Assembly (NCBI RefSeq): GCF_000346465.2
Contig: NC_034016.1
Coordinates: forward strand, 16,900,063 to 16,964,062
Direction of reading: 5' to 3'
Source of the DNA: Prunus persica
Taxonomy: Eukaryota; Streptophyta; Magnoliopsida; Rosales; Rosaceae
DNA length: 64,000 bases
Positions 54,301 through 64,000 of this stretch are shown here, piece after piece; positions within the stretch are counted from its first letter, which is position 1; each line of letters opens with the position of its first letter. The notes under the pieces are model-generated. The model did no database searches. It saw only the letters and a list, made by a program, of their open reading frames with translations, and was not told where the DNA came from. Position numbers and translations under genes: made by a program.

Positions 54301-54823
54301 GACATGACGTGGTGCCAATTTTATATTTTATATTTTTTTAAACTTTCCCACTTCCAATTTTCCTAATGTCCAAACAGCAACAGAAAGAGTTACAGAGAAA
54401 AGTAAAAGTCCAAACTCCAGGGCAATCTTGGCGCATAAGCTGTCATCCCGCTGATTCACGTGACTCAACTTTAACAACAGAAAAATCCAATCTACCCTGT
54501 TGCCCACGTGGCACTCTCCAGATGAGCTGAGGGTACTATCGTCATTTCAAGAAAAGTAGAAAACCATAGCCAATAGAATCAGATCCCGCACATTGGTGTA
54601 GCGAGCGCGCGAAGCACTGGATTGTTACCTCCGTCCGTACTGCCACGGGAAGCTTCCGACTAGACGACGGGCTCAAGCGTGTTTCTTCGTGTTGAGAGAG
54701 AGAAACGAGATCTCTCTCTCTCTCTCTGAAAGCTTCAGAGGGTGTATTGCAATTTACAGAGAGGGAGAGAGGTACAACTTGTTCAACTCTGGTTGGCGGG
54801 AATTCGAAATTCTAGAGAGAGAG
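51357..54823. other. Long spacer between cyclophilin and NIPA
   Basis: Cyclophilin 3' UTR in the first ~250 bases, NIPA 5' UTR in the last ~130 (with a CT/TC run at 54711-54728). In between 3 kb of AT-rich DNA with short open frames that show no family resemblance and a purine/pyrimidine-biased stretch around 53260-53600. No gene recognised. Confidence 0.45.
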
Positions 54824-57519
54824 ATGGGGGTGTCAGAGAATACGAAGGGGCTGATACTAGCGATGGCGTCGAGCGCCTTCATAGGCGCGAGCTTCATCTT
54901 GAAGAAGAAGGGTCTCAAGCGCGCTGGAGCTGCCGGTACTCGAGCAGGTCATTTTTACTCTTACATGAATTCTGGGTTCTATTCTTTTAGTTTATTTTCA
55001 ATGTCAATGCCATTGGCACATTAGCATTTCCCTTTTTTGGATGGTTGAGGTTGGAAATTGGAGTAAATTACAAAGATTTAACCAAAAGATTCAATTTTTG
55101 AAATTAATTATGTGTTTGATGATTGATAGGTTCCAGAATCCAAACTGCTAATTCATGGTTTTGATTGTTTTTTGATTATTTAATAAGTTGCCATGTGATT
55201 GATTTGTTGTACATCTTTGATTTGGGTAATTGAAAATCTGTGTCTTTTGAGTTGTGCAGGAGTTGGTGGTTATACTTACTTACTAGAGCCACTTTGGTGG
55301 GCGGGCATGATCACCAGTAAGTACAGCTCTCTCTTTCTCTACAGAAAATGTATGTGACTGAAACGATAAGTACACGTGAGTTATTGATATTTGGTTTTGA
55401 ATTTTTTCAACTGGGTAGTGATTGGTGGAGAGGTTGCCAATTTTGTGGCTTATGTATATGCTCCAGCAGTTCTTGTAACCCCACTTGGTGCACTGAGTAT
55501 AATAGTCAGGTAAATGCTCTTCTGTCTGAGTTCATTTCGTTGCTGATTTCTGATAAAAAGAAGGTATTGTTTAAAAGCTTTTGTTACCAACTTGCATGTT
55601 TGTTGGATTTGTCTAGTGCTGTTTTGGCTCACTTCTTGTTGAAGGAACGAATACAGAAAATGGGTATTGTGGGATGTGTTACCTGCATCGTGGGATCAGT
55701 GGTAATTGTGATCCATGCACCTCAAGAGCATATTCTAAATTCTGTACAGGAAATCTGGGTTCTGGCGACCCAACCAGGTTCATGACTTTAAACCTCATAT
55801 TTCTTCTTCTTCTTCTTCTTCTTCAATGCTACTTGTCTTAGAACCTTCATTGTGTTGTCCTGAAAAATTACTTTTTTTTTTTTTTTTTCCCACAGCTTTT
55901 CTGGTTTACGTTGCTGCTACACTTTCCCTAGTGTTAACTTTGGTTTTGCATTTTGAACCTCACTATGGGCAAACAAATATACTAGTCTACTTGGGAATCT
56001 GTTCCTTGATGGGTTCACTTACGGTAACTATGCTTTTCTAGTTTGCCAAGTACAAATAGGCACTTTGTTCCTCTATGTCTTATGTGTTCAAATTGTTAGG
56101 TGTTTAGCTGTGTACCTCTGCTGTGCTACTTCAGGTTGTAAGCATAAAGGCCATTGGAATTGCAATAAAGCTAACTCTTGAGGGAGTAAGTCAGATAGCC
56201 TATCCTCAGACTTGGTTTTTTCTGACTGTTGCAGTAATCTGCGTAGTTACACAGTTGAATTACCTCAACAAGGTCAGTATTGCGCTATTAATTTTGGTCT
56301 CTTTCTCCGAGACTATCATCATTGGCGTTTTATGTGCTGACTAGCCGTTTTGTGCTAAAAATCTGTGCCCCACCTGCACTGCCTATTCAGCATTTGGTTT
56401 CTCAGATTCTGATTTGCCCATTTGTTACATATTGACTCCAATGAGTTCCTAGCCTATAAAGGAGGGGACAGTAATGCATTCTGCCTCTGTCATATAACTT
56501 GTAAATATAATAACACTGGATCAAATCTCAAGCACACAGTATTTCCATTGTAATAAGTTTGGAAATTTCTCAAAATCTGAAAATTTAGTTATTGAAATTG
56601 GAAAGTAAGTTTAAGTTGGTCTACTTTATTTAAAAATTGAACTTTAAGTATCACGTGCTGCTTAGACAGTAATCTTGTTAGTACTTCAATTCAGCCATCT
56701 TTTAACTCAGACTTTCATGGACTTCAAATTATAATAATTACCTGCTGAATCTCACATCATTCAAGTTCATGGCCGCTTTGTTTCAGGCTTTGGATACATT
56801 CAATGCAGCAATTGTTGCCCCAGTATATTATGTGATGTTCACAACTCTGACCATTATTGCTAGTGTAATAATGTTCAAGGTAGATTGCTTGATCTATATA
56901 CTGTGGTTTTCTTCTGATGCCTTTATTGGTTGTTTTCATGCAATTACAAAGACTTGGGATTCTGAATTTCCCGTTGTTTTCTATGTTCAATGCAGGATTG
57001 GTCTGGTCAGGATGTAAGCAGCATAGCCTCTGAAATATGTGGATTCATCACTGTTCTGTCAGGAACTATCATACTCCATGCAACCAAAAATGAGGAAACA
57101 TCTACACAAGGTATACATGGACTTTGCATCCTTCTATTATCTGGGATTTGGGGTTTTTATTATCTCCTTTAAATTCAGATCAACATGACAATTGAAAATT
57201 CTTATAAGATGATTGAGAATAAAACAGATGCATGTTAAATTTGATCCCAAGAGACCTTCATTTTCCTCTTGATCAGGATACTAATTTACAATGTTCCATG
57301 CCTACTCAGTTGCAATCCCATCATTAAGTATTGGTTAGACTGAGGGGCATATTTACACTTATGGTTGGCTGTAACATTTACTATCTTTGCTTATGGCTGC
57401 TTACAGTAGTTTTTCTTTTCATAGCAGGAACTGTAACATGGTACATTAGAGATTCAATGAAGGGCTCTGAAGATGAACGTTTGCTCACCTTACACAATTC
57501 AGATTATCCTGAACCGTAA
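54824..57519 (+). CDS. NIPA-type magnesium transporter (DUF803)
   Basis: Probable Mg2+ transporter of endosomal or plasma membranes. Nine exons: 54824-54947, 55260-55316, 55419-55509, 55617-55777, 55896-56023, 56135-56272, 56787-56879, 56996-57110, 57428-57519; 999 nt, 332 residues. The N-terminus [24 protein letters not shown] and the blocks [47 protein letters not shown] and [19 protein letters not shown] are hallmarks of the NIPA family in the drug/metabolite transporter fold; about nine membrane segments are visible. The hydrophilic tail ends HNSDYPEP. For the last exon I use the acceptor CAG at 57425-57427, which keeps the frame (GTVTWYIR). Introns contain a (TTC)n run near 55800 and a T run at 55872. 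Neighbour order with cyclophilin matches At4g38730/At2g21120 in Arabidopsis, from memory. Confidence 0.93.
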
Positions 57520-59358
57520 CCCTGCAACAATCATCTTGGAGAATGAAATCCCCAGCAATGAAGCTGCACTGCAACAATCATTTTGAGTAGGGGTGAGTCT
57601 TTGGGTATCTAGCACATTGCTCATTACACCTTCCAAATACCCGTTTACTCCTATTCATTTAAAAGAAATTGGCCTCCCCTCCCCTCCCCCAGTTGGACAT
57701 TTCCATGGCCTAAGACCAGCCATAGCTAGTCTTTTTTTTTATATAAATTCTTTCTTCTTTTTGGATATGAAATGATTTGGGATATAATGAAAAAGTAAAT
57801 GAATTTTTTTAGGGACAGGTTGCAGCAATGTGTTGGGTGCCATTAGCCTCACTTTGAGTAGTGTTTGTAGTGTTGGGTGCTCCCGGTTTCTTCTAGACAG
57901 ACCTTGGGGCTTTTAGCAGATTGCAAAAGTTACTTTTTATGTGCCTTTCTTCACCAGCCAGCAGATGCGACCCTCAACCGGATGCTCAAATTAAATTGAA
58001 GTGCGAGGTGTGGCACCACTCTCAATGCTAAGTTCTGAATCACCCTCAGCTCGGGAATGGTGCTGCAGTTCTGTATCAATACCAGTGCATAGAGATATTT
58101 GTTGTGATTTTGGCAATGCTGAGTCTCTCCATGGCTGCTGATGGCATCTGTACATATCGATGCTCGGCTTCTCATTCACTAGTTTTCGTGCATGATTCTT
58201 CTTGATATCTGATTCAGTTTGATTCTCTCTTTTTCTTTCTAGTTTGTATATATTTTTTCTTATAGATGTCTTTCTAGTTTGTATTAGTCCTTTTTTCCTT
58301 GGTTAAGAAAATCTACAGTTCATATTGGGATTGATAGATCATAGAACACACAGCTGAGAGGTATATTTGCCAATTAATGGGCAAATACTGCTTGGGAATT
58401 GTATATCTTGTATTTAACTCTTGAGTTTTTGCTTTTGCTGTCAATGAATTCGGTTGGTATAATGGCAAATAAACTGTACACTTTATTACACAGTAAACCA
58501 TAAATTATATGATTCATAGAATCTTTCTTCAATGATCAAAATTTAACCTTCTTTTTTTTGCCGGGATGTTCCAAATTTAACTCGAATGTTGAGATTGTGC
58601 AATATTTTACTATTTAAGCAATGAAATCTTCCAAATTGCTTAGCCAGAAAAGAAATAATAAATAGTTTAATTACAAGATAATTTCAAAATTAAAAAACGT
58701 GAAATTCCTTTTATTGGGAAAATAAGATTCTAGTCATGAGTTCATAACGTAATATGATCTGATGATGCTATAAAATAAAGCCGGTTTAAGATTGAGAGAT
58801 TTATTAATAATTTGGTTTGGATGGATGATTACTGAAAGCTAACCTTTTTCTTCTTGTTTTTGTTTTTGTTTTTATGGATATAAAGTCGTCTAAAAGTTGT
58901 TTTCGTATCATAATTCTAATTCATTTCTTAAGTTCTCTTATCACTAAACTAATTCGAAGTTACATCGAAATTCCCAGCTTAATTCTAACACATTTTTTAC
59001 TATTCAAAATTGCCTAGTCTAATTCTAACTCATTTCTTACTGCAATTATAACTCCTCTATAACTGATTTACTATTGGTAATTAGTAAGGTTTTAGAGTTC
59101 CTCAAAATCATTATTGAAAAAAAAAAAACAAAGTCAGATTCCCTCTCCAGATCAAAAAAGAGAAGAGAGAGATTCTCTCTCTGATAAGGAAAATCATAAA
59201 CTTCAATCTCCACCGTCGGATCAAATTCTCTTCCCTACCCTATATATTCGTAACCCCCTCTTCGCTTCTCAACAACGCAACGCTTCGCCAAAAAATCCAT
59301 CCTTTGCGCAAAAACAAAAGGAGAGACCTTTTCATCGCAGCACACAGTAACCACAACC
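57520..59358. other. Spacer between NIPA and the eIF4B-like gene
   Basis: NIPA 3' UTR followed by AT-rich DNA and, from about 59130, the purine/pyrimidine-rich 5' UTR of the eIF4B-like gene. No gene recognised. Confidence 0.5.
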
Positions 59359-61546
59359 ATGGCGGCAACAGTGTCTCCTTGGGCCAAACCTGGCGCTTGG
59401 GCCCTCGCCGCCGAAGAGCAGGACGCCGAGCTCGAACAAGAAACCCAAAACGCACGACACGTCGTTGAGCCGCCCTCCGCCGACTACCCATCTTTGTCTG
59501 TAGCCGCCACCGCCAAGCCCAAGAAGAAGAACAAGGGCCAGAAAATCTCCCTCGCCGAGTTCACGGCCTTCGGCGCGCCCAAGCCCGTGGCCCAGCCCGA
59601 GGGCCTCACCCATCAGGACCGCATGCATCTCCCGACCGGTCCGCGCGAGCGAACCGCCGAGGAGCTCGACAGGAATCGGCTCGGCGGCGGGTTCAGGTCC
59701 TATGGGTCTGATCGGGGAAACAGCAGGTTTTCCAACGGCGAAGAGTCGTCGGATTCGAAGTGGGGTTCGGGACAGAGGAGGGAAGGTGGATTTGGGAAGG
59801 AATCGAACCGCGATGGGCCTTCCAGGGCCGACGAGATTGATGATTGGGGCGCTGCGAAGAAATCGACTGTGGGAAATGGGTTTGAGAGGAGGGAGAGAGG
59901 AGCAGGAGGTAGTTTCTTTGGTGGGTCACAGTCGAAGGCTGATGAATCGGACAGTTGGGTATCCAATAAGAGCTCTGTGTCGTCGGAGGGACGGAGATTC
60001 GGTGCTTCCGGTGGTGGGTTCGATCGGGAGAGGAAAGTGGGGTTCACATCTGATGGAGGTGCTGATTCTGATAATTGGGGGAGGAAGAAGGAGGAGAGTA
60101 ATGGTGGGTCTGGTTTTGATCGAGAAAGAAGAGTTGGGTTCGTGTCCAATGGTGGTGGTGCTGATTCTGAGGTTTGGGGGAAGAAGAAGGAGGAGAGTAA
60201 TGGTGGTCTGAGTGAGAGTACTGGAAGGCCGAGGCTCAATTTGCAGCCGAGGACACTGCCTGTGAGCAACGAGACCTCACCTGGGTCGACGACAGTACCG
60301 AAGTCCAAGGGCTCAAACCCGTTTGGTGAGGCGAGGCCAAGAGAGGAGGTGTTGGCAGAGAAGGGGAAGGACTGGAAAAAGATTGATGAGGAGCTCGAGT
60401 CGGTGAAGATTAAGGAGGTGGCTGAGAGAGACCACTCGCCCTCGTTTGGGAAGAGGAGTTTTGGGATAGGAAATGGGCGTGCCGGTGATCGAACTGAGAG
60501 AGCTTGGAGGAAGCCTGATGTGGCAGATGCTCGTCCCCAGAGGTTTGTTGTTTCAGTCATATGATTGATTGATTGGGTATATCAATCGCTAGTAATTAGA
60601 ATGCTTAGTTGTAAAGTCTGATGCCTTTGATATTTCTACGTTGAACTTGATTGCATGGATTTTCTTAGCTATGTTAATTGGAAAGATGCATTGTTGATAG
60701 AATTGGTTTCAGTTAGTTATAGGAAAGTTTGCTTGATGGAACAGTGAATTAGCATATTGGTTGTATGTATGTGTGTGTGTGTCTTTCAGTTTTAACCTTT
60801 TCATAAGGGGTTTGTCAACCTTGTGGGGGAGATGCTGAGCATTGATGGTTTACATTTGTGTCCAAAAGGAAGCTTCTTGAGGTTTCTGTATTAAAAAGAA
60901 ATTCACTTTGCCGAGCATTACTTGTTATCTTATTGATAGGTCGAGTTTTACGAAATACTTGGTGCTCTGATGAATTGCAATTCACTTTTGAGGATTCTTT
61001 ATGCCGTGTCTTTGTTTTGCCCTCTTATCTTCTCATGTGAATACATAGACAAGTTTAAATTGGTGGCACTGCTATCTCTTTATTTTTGCCCTTGGGTAAT
61101 ATATTTCTAATTTGTTTGATAAAACACCCTCCTTTTTCATTTTCAACCTTAACCTTGGGATATTCTGAAGGCTGCACGTTCATCTTTAGATGTTTTTGCA
61201 ATTTTCCCTTCTGCTGTTTGACACATACTACTAACCCTAACCCTGGCTGCTGCACAAGGAAAAAAAGTTGTTTTATGTATGTATGTGTTAAATATGAATA
61301 TTGGACTAGAAGGATCTACCTGACTTGAATGGAGCCATTTAAAGTTAAAGGTTCATGTAACCATGGATTTCTCTTTTAGTTTTTAGGGGTTAGTAACTTG
61401 TAATGTGTGTGATTAGACGTGCTTTCAACTATTTGTTGCTATTTTCAGGGTTTGTTAAAACTCTGAAACTAATAGTTTTCGTTCGGTGCAGTGCTGAGGA
61501 AAATGAGAGTAGGAGCAGTTCTTTGGAACCAGAGAATGTATGTTGA
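59359..61546 (+). CDS. Plant eIF4B-like translation initiation factor
   Basis: RNA-binding cofactor of the eIF4A helicase in cap-dependent initiation, cytosolic. Exon 1 59359-60542, exon 2 61492-61546; 1239 nt, 412 residues. It opens MAATVSPWAKPGAWALAAE and has YPSLSVAA and KKKNKGQKISLAEFTAFG, the conserved N-terminal block of plant eIF4B. The middle is Gly/Arg/Ser/Trp-rich and low-complexity; residues about 219-250 and 252-283 are a duplicated unit (GFDRERKVGF ... KKEESNGG). A conserved C-terminal block reads NPFGEARPREEVLAEKGKDW followed by an acidic/basic helix. Exon 2 adds a short acidic Ser-rich tail ending EPENVC. At 412 residues it is somewhat short next to the Arabidopsis eIF4B1/2 of about 530, and fits the At4g38710-type member, which also lies near NIPA in Arabidopsis (from memory). 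A 286-residue frame on the opposite strand is a composition artefact. Confidence 0.88.
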
Positions 61547-63499
61547 TGAGCTTGTTGACAGTCATGTTGACGGGCATGCTGATGAGCATGCTGATGAGAA
61601 TTGAAGAGGCGTTTTACAAGTTTGGTGTAAGCCATGGGAAAAGATTTTAAGTTGAGCTGTTGGATCCATGAGGCTGTTGAATTTTCAGTTTCAATGATTT
61701 GTGTTCTCGTCTGCGACTGTAATACATTGAACTTGAGACAATTTTTGTAGGATTTTAAATAGCTATACTAGTTTTGCCCGTAAGGCTTTGTTTGTATGTT
61801 GTATTTAAGATTGAGAAATACTTTAACTCTAATTATTATTTTTGATCCTTAAATTCTGGTTCACACATTTCATGGTTGAAGATTTTGGTGTGTTGTGCGT
61901 TTGATGCTTCATGGTTTTGCCTATGTTCTCTGGATAATTTATTTTGATGCTTCATGGTTTGCCTATGTTCTTAGGGTAAGGGTCAGAATTGGCTGAACTG
62001 GAATTAAAGTTGCCTGTAGTTTCAAGTTACTGATTTATAGAATGAATCATATTTGTAAGCAAGTAGACTTTTGATTGAATCATTTTTAGCATGCATTATT
62101 CTGCTGTAGGTTCAAAATTTCGTTGTGAGTAATTGATGTTGTAATTGTTTTGGTAAAAAAAAGAGACGAGAAAACATATTGCGAAGGCTTAGTTTTCGGT
62201 TTTATGAGCAAAGAAACTATACAGAAGTTACAATTCTGATGACTCGGGAGATTCTTGAATGTCTTCAGTCGTATAATAGTAATAGGGTAGATTTTCTCCC
62301 ACAAAATAACGAAAATGGCACACAGTTGACTGATTAGATGTCACCAGTTGTACAGATTTTATCCACAGGACGGCAAGGGCATTGGCTGTGAGCCAACCAA
62401 AACTAGGGTTGTTAGGGCGTGCTTCTGTAACTGCTACAGAGCCACTGTCATAATTGCTTCTAGTGCCAAGCACTGCTACAGTTGCTCTGCTATGCTACAA
62501 CAACAATGCAGGTCCATGTTACACTGGTACGGAGTTTGGTTCATCATCATGGGCCAATATTTTAAGTCCACTCTCTTAATCCGAGTTTGAATCTTCCTCT
62601 CTTAATTAGTTTAAATTAGAATACCAACTTGTTAAAAAGAGAAAAAACTAGACTCAAGGCTGGCCCTAGGCCATGTTCAAAGAGTTACACTACAGAAAAC
62701 AAAAGTTCACCTTCTGCGTGTGCCTAGCCTAGCAATATGTCATTAGACAAATACATCAATTTTTGAGTAAGTATGGGCACGAGAAAGAGGTTTGCAGACT
62801 TGTGTGAGGTGTAGTTGAAGAGCATTAAAGAGAAGCCATTACTTACTTCTCTGTCATTGCACATTATGAAGCTCTATCTCCTTATAGGCCTTCCTCATCA
62901 ATGCCTTTGCTACTTTGACGGCCAACAAATACCCCCCCACCAGCAAAACCTTGGAGCCTTGAAGTCATGTTTTTGGCTACAAACCGACCCACGTCTGCAA
63001 TAATGGCAACATATGGGCTTCTTGCCTTCAAAATCTTGGGATAGGCACTACTCATGTCCACAGTCTCTGTTTGCGTGGCAAAATTATTCTAAACTAAAAA
63101 CTCCTGCCCTGCAGCTGCAGTTAAAGCTACGGCCGTAGACGAAATAACATGTTACGGTGTGTATACACTATTGTCTTATCTCTCTAATCACATGATACGC
63201 CTTGCGTATGCATCAACTTCAAACAATTAATTGTTGGATCATGACTTGTGATTTCAACATTAGTTCTAATGAAACCAAGAATATTAGTCTATTAGCACCA
63301 GCCTTAAATGCACCTCTGGTTTGAAAATAGTGTTTCCCACACACCATAAAGGCAGGCAGTTGAGAGTTGAATGTAAGCATTACTTTACCATACTCTGTAT
63401 TAATTTGCTTCCTCTGGGTGTTCATCACATTCTTATTTTTACACCAAACCCTCTTCTTTATTCTTTACTCTCTCTTTCTTTGCATTTTCGTTTAGTCCA
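61547..63499. other. Spacer between the eIF4B-like and Ole e 1-like genes
   Basis: The first ~60 bases carry a short GATGAGCATGCT-type repeat (about 61545-61607), then the 3' UTR and 1.8 kb of DNA without recognisable genes. The last ~80 bases are a pyrimidine-rich leader of the Ole e 1-like gene. Confidence 0.5.
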
Positions 63500-64000
63500 A
63501 TGCTCATGGATTGGCTAGAAAAGTTCATTTTGGCAGCACTTCTCATTTTGGCTGCAGCCATTGATGGAGCTCAGGCAGATACCATGGTCAGTGGCACAGT
63601 ATTCTGTGACCAATGCAAAGATGGTGAAAGATCCCTCTTTGATTATCCCATCAATGGTGAGATCCATAATCTCTAATTAATTAGTACTAATCACATTCTC
63701 CATTAACACTCTTAATTGTAAATTCATATGCTTTTGTATTTTGCAGGTGTTAAAGTACAAGTGGCTTGCAGTGACAGCAATGGGCAAATCACAATGTCAA
63801 GGGAAGAAACAACAAATTGGTTTGGAAACTATGCTGTCAAGTTTGATGGCACGCCAGATTTGAGTGGCTGTTTTGCTCAGGTTTCAAGCACAGGGCAAGG
63901 CTCAAATGGCTGTGGGGTTAGTGCTGGCCCTGCTCAAAGCCTTAGGCTTATGTTTAGGATGTTTAATATGGCGATGTATGCTGTGGACTCTTTGCTCACT
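63500..64000 (+). CDS. Ole e 1-like secreted protein, 5' part (cut by window end)
   Basis: Secreted plant protein of the pollen Ole e 1 / extensin-like family; molecular role not established. Exon 1 63500-63656, exon 2 from 63747 to beyond the window, phase kept across the intron. Start is ATG at 63500 or the in-frame ATG at 63506 (MDWLEKF); the second gives the more typical signal peptide. A hydrophobic signal peptide of about 24 residues (ALLILAAAIDGAQAD) is followed by VSGTVFCDQCKDG, the Ole e 1 signature, then VKVQVACSD, and further cysteines in DLSGCF and SNGCG. About 136 residues are visible; the rest lies outside. The exon/intron layout resembles that of the proline-rich protein at 26547, whose N-terminal domain is of the same family. 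Confidence 0.85.

Noticed and set aside
59700..60560. 286-codon open frame on the minus strand opposite the eIF4B-like exon
   Set aside because: GC-rich, low-complexity coding strand leaves the complement free of stops; Ser/Pro-rich product matches no family, and the plus strand has a clear eIF4B block.
61230..61246. Telomere-like CTAACCCTAACCCTGG
   Set aside because: Only two units inside the eIF4B-like intron; chance or a telo-box-like string, not an interstitial telomere.

Overview
This is a gene-dense stretch of a eudicot nuclear genome: spliced genes with GT-AG introns, AT-rich introns and spacers, a chloroplast-targeted enzyme, and plant-only families (NIPA, group IVb bHLH, plant eIF4B, Ole e 1/proline-rich wall proteins). 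The family is not resolvable from the sequence alone; my impression is a rosid, perhaps Rosaceae. Gene content and order recall, from memory, the two duplicated Arabidopsis blocks around At2g21110-At2g21190 and At4g38690-At4g38790.

Layout. (1) 1-5.7 kb: two opposed genes for small three-pass membrane proteins sharing a C-terminal SPWGVA signature, on either side of a single-exon PI-PLC-X-domain protein. (2) 6.4-9.6 kb, minus: a complete nine-exon plastid triosephosphate isomerase gene. (3) 9.3-15.7 kb: a 2.2-kb direct duplication (TPI exon 1 plus upstream DNA) whose two copies bracket an intronless 4-coumarate-CoA-ligase-like gene with a broken C-terminus. (4) 16.2-18.4 kb, minus: a five-exon group IVb bHLH factor, then an AT-rich spacer with a degenerate palindromic repeat cluster. 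(5) 20.7-24.2 kb, plus: TRAP-alpha. (6) 26.5-28.4 kb: a PRP2/PRP4-type Ole e 1-proline-rich wall protein with two apparent +1 frameshifts in its 33-bp repeat array. (7) 28.4-31 kb: spacer with a 403-bp Mutator-type MITE with a perfect 9-bp target duplication. (8) 31.0-49.3 kb, plus: a 32-exon nucleoporin NUP188 gene, with SINEs and a 60-bp duplication in its introns. (9) 50.8 kb: single-exon cyclophilin. (10) 54.8-57.5 kb: NIPA-type magnesium transporter. (11) 59.4-61.5 kb: eIF4B-like protein. (12) 63.5 kb to the window end: the 5' part of an Ole e 1-like gene.

The genes are mostly independent housekeeping genes (plastid glycolysis/Calvin cycle, ER translocation, nuclear pore, proline isomerisation, translation initiation, Mg transport, wall proteins), so no operon-like system is implied. 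The most unusual region is the TPI/4CL-like segment: a partial duplication has left an orphan plastid transit-peptide exon with its own copy of the TPI upstream region, pointed at the 3' end of a probably non-functional acyl-CoA-synthetase copy. I did not find a convincing undescribed system. Exon boundaries were read by hand from splice signals, reading phase and family knowledge; each multi-exon model closes in frame.
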